Origin: Methylobacter sp.
GTDB lineage: Bacteria > Pseudomonadota > Gammaproteobacteria > Methylococcales > Methylomonadaceae
DNA: 64,000 nucleotides
Reading direction: 5' to 3'
Assembly: GCA_026399025.1 (NCBI GenBank)
Contig: JAPLRU010000116.1
Location: 28,041-92,040, forward strand
Shown here: positions 35,013 through 44,842 of the stretch, piece by piece
How positions within the stretch are numbered: position 1 is the first letter of the stretch
How the letters are laid out: every line of letters starts with the position of its first letter
The notes under the pieces: generated by a model
Told to the model about the DNA's origin: nothing
The model's database searches: none
The model's input: the letters and a program-made list of their open reading frames with translations, nothing else
Made by a program: the position numbers and the translations under genes

Positions 35013-35470
35013 TGAAGCGTTTATTTATTGTTTTTCTGTTAATACTGTCCGGAATCGCTTACGCCGGCGTCGAGTTTAGGGAGTTCGCCAATCCCGAACA
35101 ACAAGCCGCCTACGAAAACCTGACTTCGGAATTGCGCTGCTTGGTTTGCCAAAACCAGACCATCGCCGATTCCAATGCCGAACTGGCGGCGGATTTACGC
35201 AGACAAGTCTACGAAATGCTGCAACAAGGCAAATCAAAACAAGACATCGCCCAATTTATGACCGATCGATACGGCGATTTCGTTTTATATAACCCCCCGT
35301 TTAAGCTTAAAACCGGCCTGCTGTGGATTGGGCCTGCGGCGTTTTTGTTAATCGGTTTGATCTCGGTGTTCTTATTCACGCGGCGAAAAAAGACCGCTGC
35401 AAGCGTTCAAATCAGCGCTGAACAACAGCAAAAAATCCGCAGTTTATTGGAAGAAGGTGACCACTCTTGA
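35012..35470 (+). CDS. ccmH: Cytochrome c maturation protein CcmH
   Basis: A 152-residue protein that reduces apocytochrome c for the heme lyase. The signal/anchor MKRLFIVFLLILSGIAYAG is followed by the redox motif LRCLVCQNQTIADSNAELA (C43, C46) and the three-helix fold DLRRQVYEMLQQGKSKQDIA. A C-terminal transmembrane helix is at about residues 107-127. It corresponds to the short CcmH (CycL) form; the TPR part is the separate ccmI gene, which overlaps it by 4 bases. Confidence 0.95.
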   Translation: MKRLFIVFLLILSGIAYAGVEFREFANPEQQAAYENLTSELRCLVCQNQTIADSNAELAADLRRQVYEMLQQGKSKQDIAQFMTDRYGDFVLYNPPFKLKTGLLWIGPAAFLLIGLISVFLFTRRKKTAASVQISAEQQQKIRSLLEEGDHS

Positions 35471-36789
35471 ATATGCTATTTTTGCTTATTGCCGGCGTAA
35501 TGGTTTTAATCGCGTTTTTGATTGTGCTGCCGCCATTATGGAAATCCCCCCCCGCCCCCCCTTTTTCAAAGGGGGGAGCTGGTTCTATTTCTCCGCAAAG
35601 TGGGGATGGGGATTTTTCACCCCCCTTTGAAAAAGGGGGGCTGGGGGGATTTGCCGACCAAGATCAACGCAACATCGCCATTGCCCGTCAACGGCTGGCC
35701 GAGCTGAAAGATCAGCTGCAAGCGGGTGCATTGACTCAGGCACTTTATGATGAACAGCTTATCGAACTTGAACAAGCCTTAAACGATGATCTCGATATAC
35801 AGAGCCCTGCCGAAGCGTCGCCGTCGCAAGGCCGCTGGATGGCGTCGGTACTGATTGTAGCCATTCCTTTAATCGCGGGTTCGCTTTATTGGGCGTTGGG
35901 CAACTATCAGGCATTAAGTCAAGCCGCTCAACCTGCGGCAGCAAATCAGCCTTCCCCTGATTTGGAAAAAATGAAAAGCATGGTTGCGGGGCTGGCTGAG
36001 CGCTTGCAAAAACAGCCGAATGATGCGTTGGGCTGGACGATGTTAGGCCGCTCCTACAGGTATTTGCAGCAAAACGATAAAGCGGTGATAGCTTTTGAAC
36101 ATGCCTATAAATTATTAGGCGATCAAACAGAAATCATGCTGCTTTACGCCGAAGCCTTAGCCTTTAACAATAATGAACAATTGGCCGGCTTGCCTGCCGA
36201 ATTGATATTTAAAGCCTTGGCGATAGAACCCGGTAATGTAACCGGCCTGTGGCTGGGCGGCATGGCCAAAGCGCAAACCGGCGATTTTGCTGAGGCGATG
36301 GCTTTGTGGAAAAAGCTTGAAACTTTATTACCGCCCGGTTCGGAAGCTCAACAGGAAGTACAGGGATTGCTGGCTAAGGTTGCAACCCAGATGCCGGAAG
36401 GTGCGGCACAAGCGAGCCCGCAACCGGTGCAGGCGATTACAACGGCGAGTATTGAGGTTCAGGTAAGCTTGGCGCCTGAACTGCAACAATCGGCCGGTCC
36501 CGGCGATACCCTTTTTATTTACGCTCAGGCCTTATCCGGCCCCAAAATGCCGCTGGCTATCGTGCGTAAACAAGTGTCCGAGTTGCCGTTAACCGTTAGT
36601 TTGACCGATGCGTTGGCGATGACGCCGACGATGAAGTTATCGAATTTCGAGCACGTTAAACTGCTGGCGCGTATTTCCAAATCCGGCGATGCGATGCAGC
36701 AGCCCGGCGACTTACTCGGCGTTATCGATCAAGTTACGTTGACCGATAAAAGCCTCCACAAAATAGTCATCAACAGTCCCATAAAATGA
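35467..36789 (+). CDS. ccmI: Cytochrome c maturation TPR protein CcmI (with repeat-encoded insert)
   Basis: A 440-residue CcmI (CycH) that delivers apocytochrome c to CcmFH. Hydrophobic helices at about residues 2-22 and 123-142 flank a cytoplasmic loop. A TPR region follows (WTMLGRSYRYLQQNDKAVIA, then LLYAEALAF), and a beta-rich C-terminal domain closes the chain. Residues 26-62 are not native: they are encoded by a palindromic repeat (35542-35652) inserted in frame, giving Pro/Gly-rich SPPAPPFSKGGAG and FSPPFEKGGLGG. Without it the loop reads LPPLW directly into ADQDQRN. The start may be TTG at 35467 (spacing 6 from AAGGTG, overlap with the ccmH stop) or ATG at 35473. It overlaps hemN by 4 bases. 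Confidence 0.9.
   Translation: MNMLFLLIAGVMVLIAFLIVLPPLWKSPPAPPFSKGGAGSISPQSGDGDFSPPFEKGGLGGFADQDQRNIAIARQRLAELKDQLQAGALTQALYDEQLIELEQALNDDLDIQSPAEASPSQGRWMASVLIVAIPLIAGSLYWALGNYQALSQAAQPAAANQPSPDLEKMKSMVAGLAERLQKQPNDALGWTMLGRSYRYLQQNDKAVIAFEHAYKLLGDQTEIMLLYAEALAFNNNEQLAGLPAELIFKALAIEPGNVTGLWLGGMAKAQTGDFAEAMALWKKLETLLPPGSEAQQEVQGLLAKVATQMPEGAAQASPQPVQAITTASIEVQVSLAPELQQSAGPGDTLFIYAQALSGPKMPLAIVRKQVSELPLTVSLTDALAMTPTMKLSNFEHVKLLARISKSGDAMQQPGDLLGVIDQVTLTDKSLHKIVINSPIK
35542..35652. mobile_element. Palindromic repeat inserted in frame in ccmI
   Basis: The outer ends aaatccccc and gggggattt are inverse complements. Internal arms ccccctttttcaaagggggg and cccccctttgaaaaaggggg resemble the hairpins of the 102-bp MITE but with a different centre. 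The length of 111 bases equals 37 codons and contains no stop in the ccmI frame, so the protein reads through. No clear target duplication is seen. Confidence 0.8.
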
Positions 36790-38168
36790 TGGATCAATCT
36801 ATACAATTCGATTTGGACCTGATCAACCGTTACGATAAGGCCGGTCCGCGTTACACCTCTTACCCGACCGCGCTGGAATTGCACGAAGGCTTCGGCGACC
36901 GGGAATATCGCCAACATATCGCAACATCCAATGCCGCAGGCGGGCCGCTGTCGCTGTATTTTCATATCCCGTTTTGCGACACCGTTTGTTTTTATTGCGC
37001 CTGCAATAAAATCGTCACCAAAAACCGCAAACATGCGGAACCTTACTTGGCGAATCTGTGCAAGGAAATTGCGATGCAGGGCGATTTGTTCGATTCCAGC
37101 CGAGTGGTCAATCAATTGCACTGGGGCGGCGGCACACCGACTTTTTTAAGCTACGAGCAGATGCTTACTTTGATGGCGGCAACCCGTCAGCATTTTCAGT
37201 TAAGGGATGACGACAAAGGCGAATATTCAATCGAAGTCGATCCTCGCGAAACCAATGACCACACCATCAAGCAACTGCGCGAACTGGGCTTTAATCGAGT
37301 CAGTTTGGGCTTGCAGGATTTCGATCCGGCCGTGCAAAAAGCCGTCAATCGCTTGCAAAGCGAAGAACAAACTTTCAGCGTTTTAGCAGCGGCCAGAGCC
37401 GAAGGTTTCCGCTCGACCAATATCGATTTGATCTACGGCTTGCCGCTGCAAACGGTGGAAACTTTCGCAAGAACCCTGGATAAAATTCTGGCGGTAGAAC
37501 CGGATCGGTTTTCGATTTTTAATTACGCGCACATGCCGGCACGGTTTAAAACCCAACGCCAGATTAACGATGCCGACATGCCGACGCCCGACGTCAAGCT
37601 AGCTATTTTACAAATGGTAGGACAACGACTCACCGAAGCCGGTTACGTCTATATCGGCATGGATCATTTCGCCAAACCCGACGACGAACTCGCTGTGGCT
37701 CAGCGCGAAGGCCATTTGTACCGTAACTTCCAGGGCTATTCCACGCATTCGGACTGCGATTTGGTCGGCTTGGGCATTACGTCCATTGGCCGGGTAGGCG
37801 ATGCTTATATCCAGAATGTCAAAGAGCTGGACGAATACGAACAACTGATCGGGCAAGGACAATTGCCGGTATTCAAAGGCGTCGAACTGAATGACGACGA
37901 CAAACTGCGCCGCGCCGTGATTACCCAACTGATTTGTCATTTCGATTTGACTTATGCCGTGATCGAACAGCAATTTTGTATTAACTTTAGCGATTACTTT
38001 GCTAAAGAACTGGAAGCCTTGATACCGATGCAACATGACGGTTTGCTGAGGCTGTCGGAACAAGGTGTTCAGGTTTTATCCGCAGGCCGCTTGTTGATCC
38101 GTAACATCTGCATGGTGTTCGATAAATACTTGGCGCAAAAACAACAGCAATTTTCAAAAGTTATTTAA
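36786..38168 (+). CDS. hemN: Oxygen-independent coproporphyrinogen III oxidase HemN
   Basis: A 460-residue radical SAM enzyme that converts coproporphyrinogen III to protoporphyrinogen IX without oxygen. RYTSYPTALELHEGFGD and the cluster motif FHIPFCDTVCFYCACNK (C64, C68, C71) identify HemN itself, as do the fourth cysteine at C73, LHWGGGTPTFL and IDLIYGLPLQTVETF. Length fits E. coli HemN (457). The ATG overlaps the ccmI stop, tying heme synthesis to cytochrome c maturation. SlyX follows after 6 bases. Confidence 0.95.
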   Translation: MMDQSIQFDLDLINRYDKAGPRYTSYPTALELHEGFGDREYRQHIATSNAAGGPLSLYFHIPFCDTVCFYCACNKIVTKNRKHAEPYLANLCKEIAMQGDLFDSSRVVNQLHWGGGTPTFLSYEQMLTLMAATRQHFQLRDDDKGEYSIEVDPRETNDHTIKQLRELGFNRVSLGLQDFDPAVQKAVNRLQSEEQTFSVLAAARAEGFRSTNIDLIYGLPLQTVETFARTLDKILAVEPDRFSIFNYAHMPARFKTQRQINDADMPTPDVKLAILQMVGQRLTEAGYVYIGMDHFAKPDDELAVAQREGHLYRNFQGYSTHSDCDLVGLGITSIGRVGDAYIQNVKELDEYEQLIGQGQLPVFKGVELNDDDKLRRAVITQLICHFDLTYAVIEQQFCINFSDYFAKELEALIPMQHDGLLRLSEQGVQVLSAGRLLIRNICMVFDKYLAQKQQQFSKVI

Positions 38169-38174
38169 CCGGCC

Positions 38175-38381
38175 ATGAATCACGATCGAATCATCGAATT
38201 GGAAATAAAAGCCGCCTATCAGGAAGATTTACTGCAAGAGTTGAATACTATTGTCAGTCGGCAACAGCAACAGATTGATCGCTTGGAAGCCACATGCCGC
38301 ATGCTTCACGAACGAATCAAAAGCCTATCTGTCGACAGTCATAGTGGCGAAAGCATGGAAGAAGTACCGCCACATTATTAG
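38175..38381 (+). CDS. slyX: SlyX family protein
   Basis: A 68-residue protein made almost entirely of one coiled coil: RIIELEIKAAYQEDLLQELN, then TIVSRQQQQIDRLEATCRML. It ends in a disordered tail closing PPHY, the conserved SlyX C terminus. Its molecular function is not known. It begins 6 bases after hemN and is probably the last gene of the long ccm transcript. The 215-base gap to gap shows nothing recognised beyond room for a promoter. Confidence 0.9.
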   Translation: MNHDRIIELEIKAAYQEDLLQELNTIVSRQQQQIDRLEATCRMLHERIKSLSVDSHSGESMEEVPPHY

Positions 38382-38596
38382 CCCCGCTAATTTTTTCCGC
38401 TTGCGTCCCGTCCCGTTTTTTGAACAGGCCGGCGTTTCGGTTTGGAAATTATTGTACCAAGCGCTTAATTCACGCCGACCGCGCCTTCGCGTCAATGGAC
38501 TAATCGCCTTACAATTGGTACAATCAGCCCGATTTTCGGAAGCTTTAGGGCTATCCGTTTTTGTAAGTTTTCATTTCACCCATCTGGAGAATATCT

Positions 38597-39610
38597 ATGC
38601 CAATTAAAGTTGCAATCAATGGTTATGGTCGTATCGGACGTAATATCGTTCGCGCATTATATGAAGCCGGTCGCACCGACGAGATTCAAATTGTTGCAAT
38701 CAATGATTTAGGCGACGCCGCAACCAATGCTCACCTGACTCAATACGACTCAGTGCATGGAAAGTTTCCTTTCGAAGTGAGTGTCGACGGCGACTGCCTC
38801 GTTATCAACGGCGATAAGATTAAAGTTTTCTCTGAAAGAGATCCTTCAAAACTGCCATGGGGCGAATTAGGTATTGATGCGGTTCACGAATGTACCGGTC
38901 TGTTTACCAGCAAAGCCAAAGCATCCATGCATATTACAGCCGGCGCAAAAAAAGTTATTATTTCAGCGCCCGGCGGCAACGATGTCGACGCAACGATTGT
39001 TTACGGCGTAAACCATAACGTTCTGAAAGCATCGGATACGGTTATTTCCAATGCCTCCTGCACAACCAACTGCTTGGCGCCGCTGGTTAAACCTTTATGC
39101 GATACCATCGGTATTGAAAATGGTTTAATGACGACTATCCATTCTTATACGAATGACCAAGTTTTGACTGACGTCTACCACAGCGATTTACGTCGCGCCC
39201 GCTCCGCTACGCAATCGATGATTCCTACTAAAACCGGCGCTGCCGCTGCCGTAGGTCTGGTTTTACCTGAACTGGTCGGCAAAATGGATGGCTTCGCGAT
39301 GCGCGTACCGACTATCAATGTCTCTGTTGTTGATTTAACGTTTGAAGCGTCCAGAAACACCAGCCATGAAGAAATCGATCAAATCTTGAAAGCCGCGTCC
39401 GAAGGTCCGTTAAAAGGCATTCTGGATATCAACTCCTTACCGCTGGTTTCAATCGACTTTAACCATAATCCGGCATCGTCGATTTATGAAGCCTCATTGA
39501 CTAAAGTCATGAACGGTAAATTTGTTAAGATTCTGTCTTGGTACGACAACGAATGGGGCTTCTCAAACCGTATGTTGGATACCACACTTGCTTTAGTTAA
39601 CGCAAAATAA
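38597..39610 (+). CDS. gap: Glyceraldehyde-3-phosphate dehydrogenase (type I)
   Basis: A 337-residue glycolytic dehydrogenase. The NAD-binding Rossmann motif is [19 protein letters not shown]. The catalytic cysteine C155 is in [19 protein letters not shown]. Other landmarks are [19 protein letters not shown] and the C-terminal [20 protein letters not shown]. An erythrose-4-phosphate dehydrogenase is a close relative, but INDLGD at the cofactor site and the pairing with pyk favour GAPDH. Pyk starts 15 bases after the stop, forming a two-gene lower-glycolysis unit. A clear CATCTGGAGAATATCT ribosome binding region precedes the ATG. Confidence 0.94.
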   Translation: MPIKVAINGYGRIGRNIVRALYEAGRTDEIQIVAINDLGDAATNAHLTQYDSVHGKFPFEVSVDGDCLVINGDKIKVFSERDPSKLPWGELGIDAVHECTGLFTSKAKASMHITAGAKKVIISAPGGNDVDATIVYGVNHNVLKASDTVISNASCTTNCLAPLVKPLCDTIGIENGLMTTIHSYTNDQVLTDVYHSDLRRARSATQSMIPTKTGAAAAVGLVLPELVGKMDGFAMRVPTINVSVVDLTFEASRNTSHEEIDQILKAASEGPLKGILDINSLPLVSIDFNHNPASSIYEASLTKVMNGKFVKILSWYDNEWGFSNRMLDTTLALVNAK

Positions 39611-39625
39611 CGGATTTTCAACCTA

Positions 39626-41065
39626 ATGTTAAGAAGAACCAAAATTTTAGCAACGTTAGGCCCCGCTACCGACAAGCCCGGAGTATTGGAAGGCATGTTT
39701 GCGGCGGGCCTTGACTTTGTTCGCATGAACTTTTCACACGGTTCGGCTGAAGATCACATTAACCGAGCCAATGCGGTTCGTGAACTCAGCCTGAAAACCG
39801 GCAGACTGGTGGGTATTTTGGCTGATTTGCAAGGCCCTAAAATCCGTATCGCCCGCTTTAAAGACACCAAAGTGTTTTTAAATGAAGGCCAGGATTTTGC
39901 TTTGGACATCAATCTTGACCCGATGGCCGGCGACAATACTCAAGTCGGTATCACTTACGAGCCCTTGGCTTTGGAAGTTAAACCGGGCAGCAGGCTGCTG
40001 CTGGATGATGGCCGTATCGTACTGGATGTAGTCAATGTCGTAGACATGCGCGTTAATTGTACCGTCATCGTTGGCGGCGACTTGTCTAATAACAAAGGCA
40101 TCAATTTGCTGGGCGGCGGTCTTTCCGCGGCCGCGTTGACCGACAAAGACAAGGAAGATATTAAAACGATCGCGATTATGAAATGCGACTATGTCGCCAT
40201 TTCTTTTCCGCGTACCGCCGAAGATCTTCATGAAGCCCGTCGTTTGCTGCTTGCCGAAGGCTGTCATGCCGGTATCGTAGCCAAAGTGGAACGCGCTGAA
40301 GCCTTGGATGTTATGGACGAAATCATTCTGGCGTCGGATGCGGTCATGGTGGCGCGCGGTGATCTTGGGGTCGAAATCGGCGACGCCAATTTGCCCGCCG
40401 TACAAAAACTGCTGATTAGACGCACCCGCGATCTTAATCGCGTGGCTATTACCGCGACACAAATGATGGAGTCAATGATCGACAATCCGATTCCTACGCG
40501 TGCCGAAGTTTTTGACGTTGCCAATGCGGTTTACGACGGCACCGATGTCATCATGCTTTCCGCTGAAACGGCGTCGGGTAAACACCCCGTTAAAGCCATT
40601 GAAGCGATGAACCGTGTTTGCGTTGAAGCGGAAAAGCAACCGATAGTCCGTATTTCAAGACATCGCGTTGAACTCCAGTTTGAGCGAGTCGATGAAGCGA
40701 TTGCAATGTCGGCCATGTATATGGCTAACCACACCAAGATCCACGGTATCGCCGCATTAACCGAATCGGGCTCTACGCCGTTATGGATGTCCAGAATCAG
40801 TTCCGGCATCCCGATTTTTGCGCTCAGCCCTCATCAAGAAACGCTGGGGAAAGTCACTTTATATCGCGGTGTTTTTCCGGTGCTTTTCATTCATGACCTT
40901 AAAGATCATGCGGAAGTCAACCGGGCGATTATGGCGGAGTTGAAAAGACGAGGCGTTGCTGTGGATGGCGATACCTTCATCATCACTCAAGGCGATCTGG
41001 AAGGGATACCCGGCGGCACTAATGCGTTAAAAGTTATCACTGTTGGACAAGACTTAACCCATTAA
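39626..41065 (+). CDS. pyk: Pyruvate kinase
   Basis: A 479-residue enzyme converting phosphoenolpyruvate and ADP to pyruvate and ATP. It opens [20 protein letters not shown], then shows [73 protein letters not shown] and [19 protein letters not shown]. All active-site segments are intact. The sequence ends in the C-terminal regulatory domain ([12 protein letters not shown]), the AMP/sugar-phosphate-activated PykA-like arrangement. It is cotranscribed with gap and ended by the terminator at 41118. Confidence 0.96.
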   Translation: MLRRTKILATLGPATDKPGVLEGMFAAGLDFVRMNFSHGSAEDHINRANAVRELSLKTGRLVGILADLQGPKIRIARFKDTKVFLNEGQDFALDINLDPMAGDNTQVGITYEPLALEVKPGSRLLLDDGRIVLDVVNVVDMRVNCTVIVGGDLSNNKGINLLGGGLSAAALTDKDKEDIKTIAIMKCDYVAISFPRTAEDLHEARRLLLAEGCHAGIVAKVERAEALDVMDEIILASDAVMVARGDLGVEIGDANLPAVQKLLIRRTRDLNRVAITATQMMESMIDNPIPTRAEVFDVANAVYDGTDVIMLSAETASGKHPVKAIEAMNRVCVEAEKQPIVRISRHRVELQFERVDEAIAMSAMYMANHTKIHGIAALTESGSTPLWMSRISSGIPIFALSPHQETLGKVTLYRGVFPVLFIHDLKDHAEVNRAIMAELKRRGVAVDGDTFIITQGDLEGIPGGTNALKVITVGQDLTH

Positions 41066-41117
41066 AGCTTTGTTAGCGATGACAACATCTCACCGCTAAA
41101 ATAAAGCTAGCATCTTA

Positions 41118-41156
41118 ATGGCCTGAAGATTGTATTAATTTCAGGCCATTTTTTTT
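41118..41156 (+). terminator. Intrinsic terminator of gap-pyk
   Basis: A perfect 10-bp stem (atggcctgaa / ttcaggccat, 12-base loop) is followed by a run of eight T after the stem. Confidence 0.9.
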
Positions 41157-41245
41157 GTTTTCCTAAATTCTGTAAGGCGTTGCTTAAAAAATCAGTCTGC
41201 GTTTCATTGCGGAAGGTATTTTTTGCGAGTTACCTAAGTTAACCA

Positions 41246-42682
41246 TTATTCACCGGCAATGCGTCGCAACGTCAAAGCGACCAGCATTTGCGCCCGTTCC
41301 ATACTCTCGGCTTCCGCGTAACAGCGCAATTCCGGCGCATTGCCGGACGGGCGCAAATGCACAATATCGCCGTTGTCGAAAGTCAGTCGCAAGCCGTCGG
41401 TCAAATCCCGCAGCATAAGCGCGCCCACCTCATCGCCCCACAGCGTGCGATAGACGCTGTCATCGCATTGCAATCTGTCCAGCAGTGCCCGACTATCGGC
41501 AAGCGGAAAATCCTGCAAGCGATCGCTGGCGGTATAACGTTGCGGCAAACCGGCCAGTAAAGCCGACACCTTGCAGTCCCGTTGCCTAGCCATCGCCAGC
41601 ACGGCCAAAGCCGGTAATACCGCATCTCGGGTCGGCAACGCGGACAGCGTTTGTCCGCCAACCGTTAAATGACTGCCCACCAGGAAACCGCCGTTAGCCT
41701 CAAAGCCGACCACGCCGGCGCTACCGGCGGCAAGCATCTGTTCCATGCCGGCAATCACGTAAGGCGAACCGATGCGGGTACGCAGCACCTGCCGAAACAA
41801 TCCGCACGCTTCGATAGCGGTATTGCAGCTTACCGGCGTGACCACCGTGTCGGCGGCCAAAAATTGCGCGCACAGCAAGCCGACCATGTCGCCGCGCAAC
41901 CAGTTGCCGGTCTCGTCGGCAATCAACGGCCTATCGCCGTCGCCGTCGGTCGACACGATAGCATCCAGATGGTGCTCTGCCGCCCAGCCTAGCCCGCGTC
42001 GGCGGTCTTCTTCGCTGACCGCTTCGGTGTCGATAGGCACAAAGGTATCGGTGCGTTCCAAGCCGACCACCTCCGCACCCAAAGCGCTCAACACCTCACG
42101 CAGGCAATCGCGCGCGGCGCTGGAATGTTCGTAAAGGCCGATTCGCCAACCGCTCAGCAAATCGCTTGCAAACAGCCGGGTATAGCGCTGTTGGTAGCAC
42201 TGTAAGGCCTCGGGATTGATGCCCGGCATGACTTCATTATCGCTAAGCGCTTGCAACTCAACCTCCGCTTGAGTGATAGCCGCTTCGTCGGCTTTGCTGA
42301 TCTCGCCTTCGGCCCGGTAAAATTTAATGCCGTTGCGGTCGAACGGAATATGGCTGCCGGTCACCATGATAGCCGGAATGCCTTGCGCCAGAGCATACAA
42401 AGCCAGCGCCGGAGTAGGCAGTATGCCGCAGAAATCCACCTCGCCGCCGGCTTGGCGGATACCGGCCGCACAAGCGCGGACAATGGCCGGACTGGACGGG
42501 CGCAGATCCATGCCCAAAGCGACTTTTTGCCCCGGTTGATTAAGGCCCAGACCGTGCAGGAAGGCCAGCGTGTAAGCGGCGCAGATTTGATCGCTCATTT
42601 GGCTGACCAAACCGCGCGCACCGCTGGTGCCGAAGGCCACGCCGCTTTCTGTCATCAGTTGTCGGATGTTTATTTTTGTCAT
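41246..42682 (-). CDS. Phosphohexomutase (phosphomannomutase/phosphoglucosamine mutase family)
   Basis: A 478-residue alpha-D-phosphohexomutase that shifts phosphate between C6 and C1 of a hexose. Substrate and phosphoserine motifs are GTSGARG near residue 18-24, VTGSHIPFDRNGIKFY with the phosphoserine S110, and the metal loop TDGDGDRPLIADE at about 245-257. The sugar-specificity loop reads VGFEANGGFLVG, and the phosphate loop RPSGNAPELRCYAEAE is near the C terminus. GlmM-type proteins are shorter (about 445) and have ASHN rather than GSHI, so phosphomannomutase is more likely. The gene stands alone between convergent pyk and the Septu-like pair. Confidence 0.85.
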   Translation of the reverse strand: MTKINIRQLMTESGVAFGTSGARGLVSQMSDQICAAYTLAFLHGLGLNQPGQKVALGMDLRPSSPAIVRACAAGIRQAGGEVDFCGILPTPALALYALAQGIPAIMVTGSHIPFDRNGIKFYRAEGEISKADEAAITQAEVELQALSDNEVMPGINPEALQCYQQRYTRLFASDLLSGWRIGLYEHSSAARDCLREVLSALGAEVVGLERTDTFVPIDTEAVSEEDRRRGLGWAAEHHLDAIVSTDGDGDRPLIADETGNWLRGDMVGLLCAQFLAADTVVTPVSCNTAIEACGLFRQVLRTRIGSPYVIAGMEQMLAAGSAGVVGFEANGGFLVGSHLTVGGQTLSALPTRDAVLPALAVLAMARQRDCKVSALLAGLPQRYTASDRLQDFPLADSRALLDRLQCDDSVYRTLWGDEVGALMLRDLTDGLRLTFDNGDIVHLRPSGNAPELRCYAEAESMERAQMLVALTLRRIAGE

Positions 42683-42735
42683 GGGAATCTTTGATGAGTT
42701 AAGGTTGTAAACGAGAGCCCAAAGACCGGCCCGGC

Positions 42736-43371
42736 CTAATTGGCTAATAATTTCCTGATAATATTTATTAAAACTGGGCTAAAGGGAGCTAGTCGCCCTG
42801 CCCCGTCGGGTTGTTGCAAGTCAGGAATCAGAAGATTCAATAGCTCATCATCGGGTGGGAGCAATTCATCGGGCGTCATGCCGGCCCCGTAAATCAAACT
42901 GTCAACTAATCCTTTACGTTCTTCGCGAGCGGCTCGTGTATCCAAACCCAATATACCGATAGCTTTGCTCGCGCGATCTGTTGTTCCTTCTACTTTACCC
43001 GATAGGTAAAAACGTAATTCGCTTTCACATTCAGCCATTAGCGGCGTTAATAGTAGCTCCTGCGAACCGCGTTCTTGATTACAGCGTTTAGGCGTTGTGC
43101 AGGAGGCAACAATATTGGCAAAATCTAAGGTTCTATTGGAATCAGCCCGTTGGCTGACAAGATGCTCGTTGTTGCTGTTGGATTCATTGATCTGCTTACA
43201 GCAATAGGCGCATAAACCGTATTGCTCTTTAATGGCGGCTTGGCGTATGGCTCGGCGCGTTGCTTTGCCTTGCTCACTGTCATCCAAGTTTCGATAGCGT
43301 CCTTGCGGATGAGTTTTTCTCCAAACAGTCAGCTCTGTGGGCTCCTGATTTGCTTTAGTGATTAGTCGCAC
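42736..43371 (-). CDS. ptuB: HNH endonuclease-like protein PtuB (Septu-type)
   Basis: A 211-residue protein of the TIGR02646 family, the HNH effector of Septu and of some retron systems. The zinc/HNH core is visible as YGLCAYCCKQINESN (C54, C57), NNEHLVSQ (E69, H70), TLDFANIVASC (N86, C91) and KRCNQERGSQE (C97). The N-terminal part, KANQEPTELTVWRKTHPQGR, is the usual family opening. It overlaps the ATPase gene upstream by 17 bases, the expected ptuA-ptuB order. In Septu, PtuB degrades DNA when PtuA is triggered. No reverse transcriptase or non-coding RNA for a retron is visible nearby. Confidence 0.85.
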   Translation of the reverse strand: MRLITKANQEPTELTVWRKTHPQGRYRNLDDSEQGKATRRAIRQAAIKEQYGLCAYCCKQINESNSNNEHLVSQRADSNRTLDFANIVASCTTPKRCNQERGSQELLLTPLMAECESELRFYLSGKVEGTTDRASKAIGILGLDTRAAREERKGLVDSLIYGAGMTPDELLPPDDELLNLLIPDLQQPDGAGRLAPFSPVLINIIRKLLAN

Positions 43372-44746
43372 GTTGAGTCTCCAGGCGTCTAATCAGCAAC
43401 CGGGCTTTACTCAATTCCAGGTTATCAATGGCAATTTTTTGTTCGAGTTCGGCTAACAATTGTTTGGCATCGGTCAATCGGCCTTCTTGCAGGTTATCAC
43501 GCAAGTTATCAAAATCCTGCTGAATATCGGCGTTACGAATGCTTGCCTCCATATCTTGCAGCAACACCTGATTGACATCCATGCCGTAAAGATTATTCAG
43601 CTTTTGCAGGTTACCGTTATCCAGTGAGTAGCACAGCAAATTAGGCGATTCGCTGATGACAATCGGCGAATGCGTGGTTAAGACAAACTGGCAATTGGGA
43701 AAGGTTTTGTTCAGGTTGCCAATCACAACCCGCTGCCAGTTAGGATGCAGATGCAGATCAATTTCATCGATCAAGACAATGCCCTTACCTTGCAACGGGT
43801 TTTCCAGAGCCGGATTCATGATGGCTAAACGTCTGGCAATATCGCCGACTAAGGCCATCAGCGATTTTTCGCCTTGCGAGAGTTGGGCTACATCCAGGGC
43901 TTTGCCGTTTTTATCGACCAGCATTTGCAATCGGGGTTTGCGCTGAATGCGCAAATTGTCTAAATCGCTTATAAAGGTTTTAATGGCAATTCGCGCTGCG
44001 GTTAACTGGCGATCTTTCAGCTTAGCCCAGACTTTCAGATTTTCATCAATTGCAGTATTAAAGGCAGCACCGATATCATCATCTTTACTCAAACCAAATT
44101 TTTCAATAATATTAATTAGCATCGCATTAGTTGAAAATGGTGGTAAATGTCCAGATAGAGACTCGTTTTCAATATCTTCACGCTCACGAAACCATTCAAA
44201 AAAGCGCCTAAAATTCACACCTTGCAATGCATTATCGTAACCATCCAATTGTCCGAAACTATGGCGGGTTTTGATTTTCAGCGGAATATCGAGCACCACA
44301 CGCTCAACCGGATAGTAAGCAATCAAAGGTAAGGCCGCATTATTGGCATTGAGCGATAATTGCTCTTTAAACAACAATGCCAATTTGCTGGCTTCGTCAA
44401 GTTGACTTTCCGCCGATTTCAACCGGCCTTTTAAGGTTTTGGCTACCTGCCAGTTATAAAAACGTTCTTCATATTGCACTTGCAGGGCAATGGCGGCAAA
44501 GGCTTGCTCATTTCGAATATCCGTATCGGCGATATGAAAGCCATTACCTTTATCACGGTTAATACGCGCAACCAGCCAGCTCAAATTGATTTTCAAGGCA
44601 TCCAAAATCGCCGTTTTGCCTGCACCGTTGTTGCCAATAAACACCACGGTTCTACTGGGCCGATCATCGCGATCTTCGTCTACAAACGGGATGGTCAAAT
44701 CGGCAAAGCTGCGGAAATTATTTAAGGTGAGTTGTTTGATGTACAT
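43355..44746 (-). CDS. ptuA: AAA ATPase PtuA (Septu-type)
   Basis: A 463-residue ABC/SMC-like ATPase and regulatory partner of PtuB in Septu antiphage defence. MYIKQLTLNNFRSFADLTIP opens the protein. Walker A FIGNNGAGKTAILDALK is at about residues 37-53, the signature region LSQGEKSLMALVGDIARRLA follows, then Walker B GIVLIDEIDLHLHPNWQ, and the H-loop FVLTTHSPIVISES. The insert between Walker A and signature contains a coiled helical part (LKGRLKSAESQLDEASKLAL). It is transcribed ahead of ptuB with a 17-base overlap. A generic AAA_21 defence ATPase is the only alternative; the TIGR02646 partner favours Septu. Confidence 0.85.
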   Translation of the reverse strand: MYIKQLTLNNFRSFADLTIPFVDEDRDDRPSRTVVFIGNNGAGKTAILDALKINLSWLVARINRDKGNGFHIADTDIRNEQAFAAIALQVQYEERFYNWQVAKTLKGRLKSAESQLDEASKLALLFKEQLSLNANNAALPLIAYYPVERVVLDIPLKIKTRHSFGQLDGYDNALQGVNFRRFFEWFREREDIENESLSGHLPPFSTNAMLINIIEKFGLSKDDDIGAAFNTAIDENLKVWAKLKDRQLTAARIAIKTFISDLDNLRIQRKPRLQMLVDKNGKALDVAQLSQGEKSLMALVGDIARRLAIMNPALENPLQGKGIVLIDEIDLHLHPNWQRVVIGNLNKTFPNCQFVLTTHSPIVISESPNLLCYSLDNGNLQKLNNLYGMDVNQVLLQDMEASIRNADIQQDFDNLRDNLQEGRLTDAKQLLAELEQKIAIDNLELSKARLLIRRLETQRATNH

Positions 44747-44842
44747 ACGGTGTCGGCTTTTAATTTTCAGTTTATGGAAAGTTTACCATGCACTTGTCGG
44801 CAAGGTGCTTACAGTGCCGGATAATTCAAGCTGCTTGCAAGC

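Noticed and set aside
42736..44746. A retron built on the PtuA/PtuB pair
   Set aside because: No reverse transcriptase gene is present within several kilobases, so Septu is the simpler reading.
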